In this document: positions 7,362 to 7,724 of the stretch, one piece after another
Position numbering within the stretch: position 1 is the stretch's first letter
Layout: each line of letters starts with the position of its first letter
Source of the DNA: Caulobacteraceae bacterium
GTDB taxonomy: Bacteria > Pseudomonadota > Alphaproteobacteria > Caulobacterales > Caulobacteraceae
Assembly (NCBI GenBank): GCA_025351125.1
Contig: JANXWN010000366.1
Coordinates: 1-7,724, forward strand
Direction of reading: 5' to 3'
Length of the DNA: 7,724 nt
The notes under the pieces: model-generated
Seen by the model: only the letters and a program-made list of their open reading frames with translations
The model's database searches: none
Told to the model about the DNA's origin: nothing
Position numbers and translations under genes: made by a program

Positions 7362-7724
7362 GTGGCGCTATCGGCGCACGACGCCTTCGCGGCGGGACGG
7401 CGACGCGGTCGGGCGCGGCGGGGTCGCCGCGCGGCATTGTCGGAGATCAACGTCACGCCTTTGGTGGACGTGATGCTGGTGCTGTTGATCATTTTCATGA
7501 TTTCCGCGCCGTTGTTGACGGCGGGCGTGCCGCTGCAACTGCCCAAGACCGAAGCCGGCGCGGTGCAGGATCAGGCCAAGCCGATCACCGTTTCGGTGCG
7601 CGCCAACGGGCAGGTGTTCATCAACGAGACGCAAACCGCGTTTTCCGCTCTGTCGCCCGATCTGCGCCGGATCGCCGGCGAGGGCTATGACAAGCCGATT
7701 TACGTGCGCGCCGACGGCCGCGCG
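7362..7724 (+). CDS. tolR: Tol-Pal system protein TolR, 3'-truncated by window edge
   Basis: The frame from GTG 7362 is open to the right edge (121 codons), so the C-terminal end is missing. TolR is the ExbD-like partner of TolQ, with a single membrane helix and a periplasmic domain. After a cytoplasmic N-region rich in Arg (residues 13-23 are RRRGRARRGRR) comes SEINVTPLVDVMLVLLIIFM at 27-46. Asp36 in this helix is the conserved proton-carrying residue. A periplasmic part follows, with VPLQLPKTEAG at about 56-66 and ITVSVRANGQVFINE at 75-89, as is usual for ExbD/TolR. No ATG is available upstream of the helix, and GGAG lies eleven bases before the GTG, so GTG is the likely start. It begins two bases after the tolQ stop. 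Confidence 0.95.
   Translation, partial: MALSAHDAFAAGRRRGRARRGRRAALSEINVTPLVDVMLVLLIIFMISAPLLTAGVPLQLPKTEAGAVQDQAKPITVSVRANGQVFINETQTAFSALSPDLRRIAGEGYDKPIYVRADGRA

Overview
The window is high-GC DNA from an alphaproteobacterium, most likely a Rhodospirillales-type organism. This rests on the ruvC-ruvA-ruvB ... ybgC-tolQ-tolR gene order, the alphaproteobacterial style of these proteins, and a direct-repeat LexA box (GAAC-N7-GAAC) at ruvC. The placement is inferred from gene order and motifs only; no search was run. All genes read on the + strand.

Layout: (1) 3-1568 is the 3' part of a secreted-type metzincin metalloprotease with an intact HExxHxxGxxH zinc site, and the gene continues off the left edge. 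(2) 1526-1840 is a small signal-peptide protein with a C...IDYFC...GCGC cysteine motif that overlaps the protease gene. (3) 1841-1948 is a gap with an imperfect hairpin and, at its right end, an exact alphaproteobacterial-type LexA operator lying over the ruvC start codon. (4) 1949-4088 is ruvC, ruvA and ruvB, each joined to the next by an ATGA overlap. They encode the Holliday-junction resolvase, the junction-binding tetramer and the branch-migration ATPase. (5) 4089-4239 is a gap with two strong hairpins side by side. (6) 4240-5966 is a two-gene unit: a 58-residue four-cysteine DUF2256 protein joined by an ATGA overlap to an iron-sulfur (FeS-BCP/PhrB-type) photolyase that keeps all four cluster cysteines. 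(7) 5967-6118 is a locally AT-rich gap that may hold a promoter and a very small reading frame. (8) 6119-7724 is ybgC, tolQ and the first 121 codons of tolR, the start of the Tol-Pal cell-envelope cluster, which runs off the right edge.

How the genes fit: ruvCAB and the photolyase are both DNA-repair functions and may share transcription from the LexA-controlled ruvC side. The DUF2256-photolyase pair sits between two blocks (ruvCAB and ybgC-tol) that are usually close neighbours in alphaproteobacteria. Most of the window is ordinary conserved core. The parts most worth following up are the DUF2256-photolyase pair, the protease and small cysteine-protein pair, the position of the LexA box, and an altered acidic pin in RuvA.
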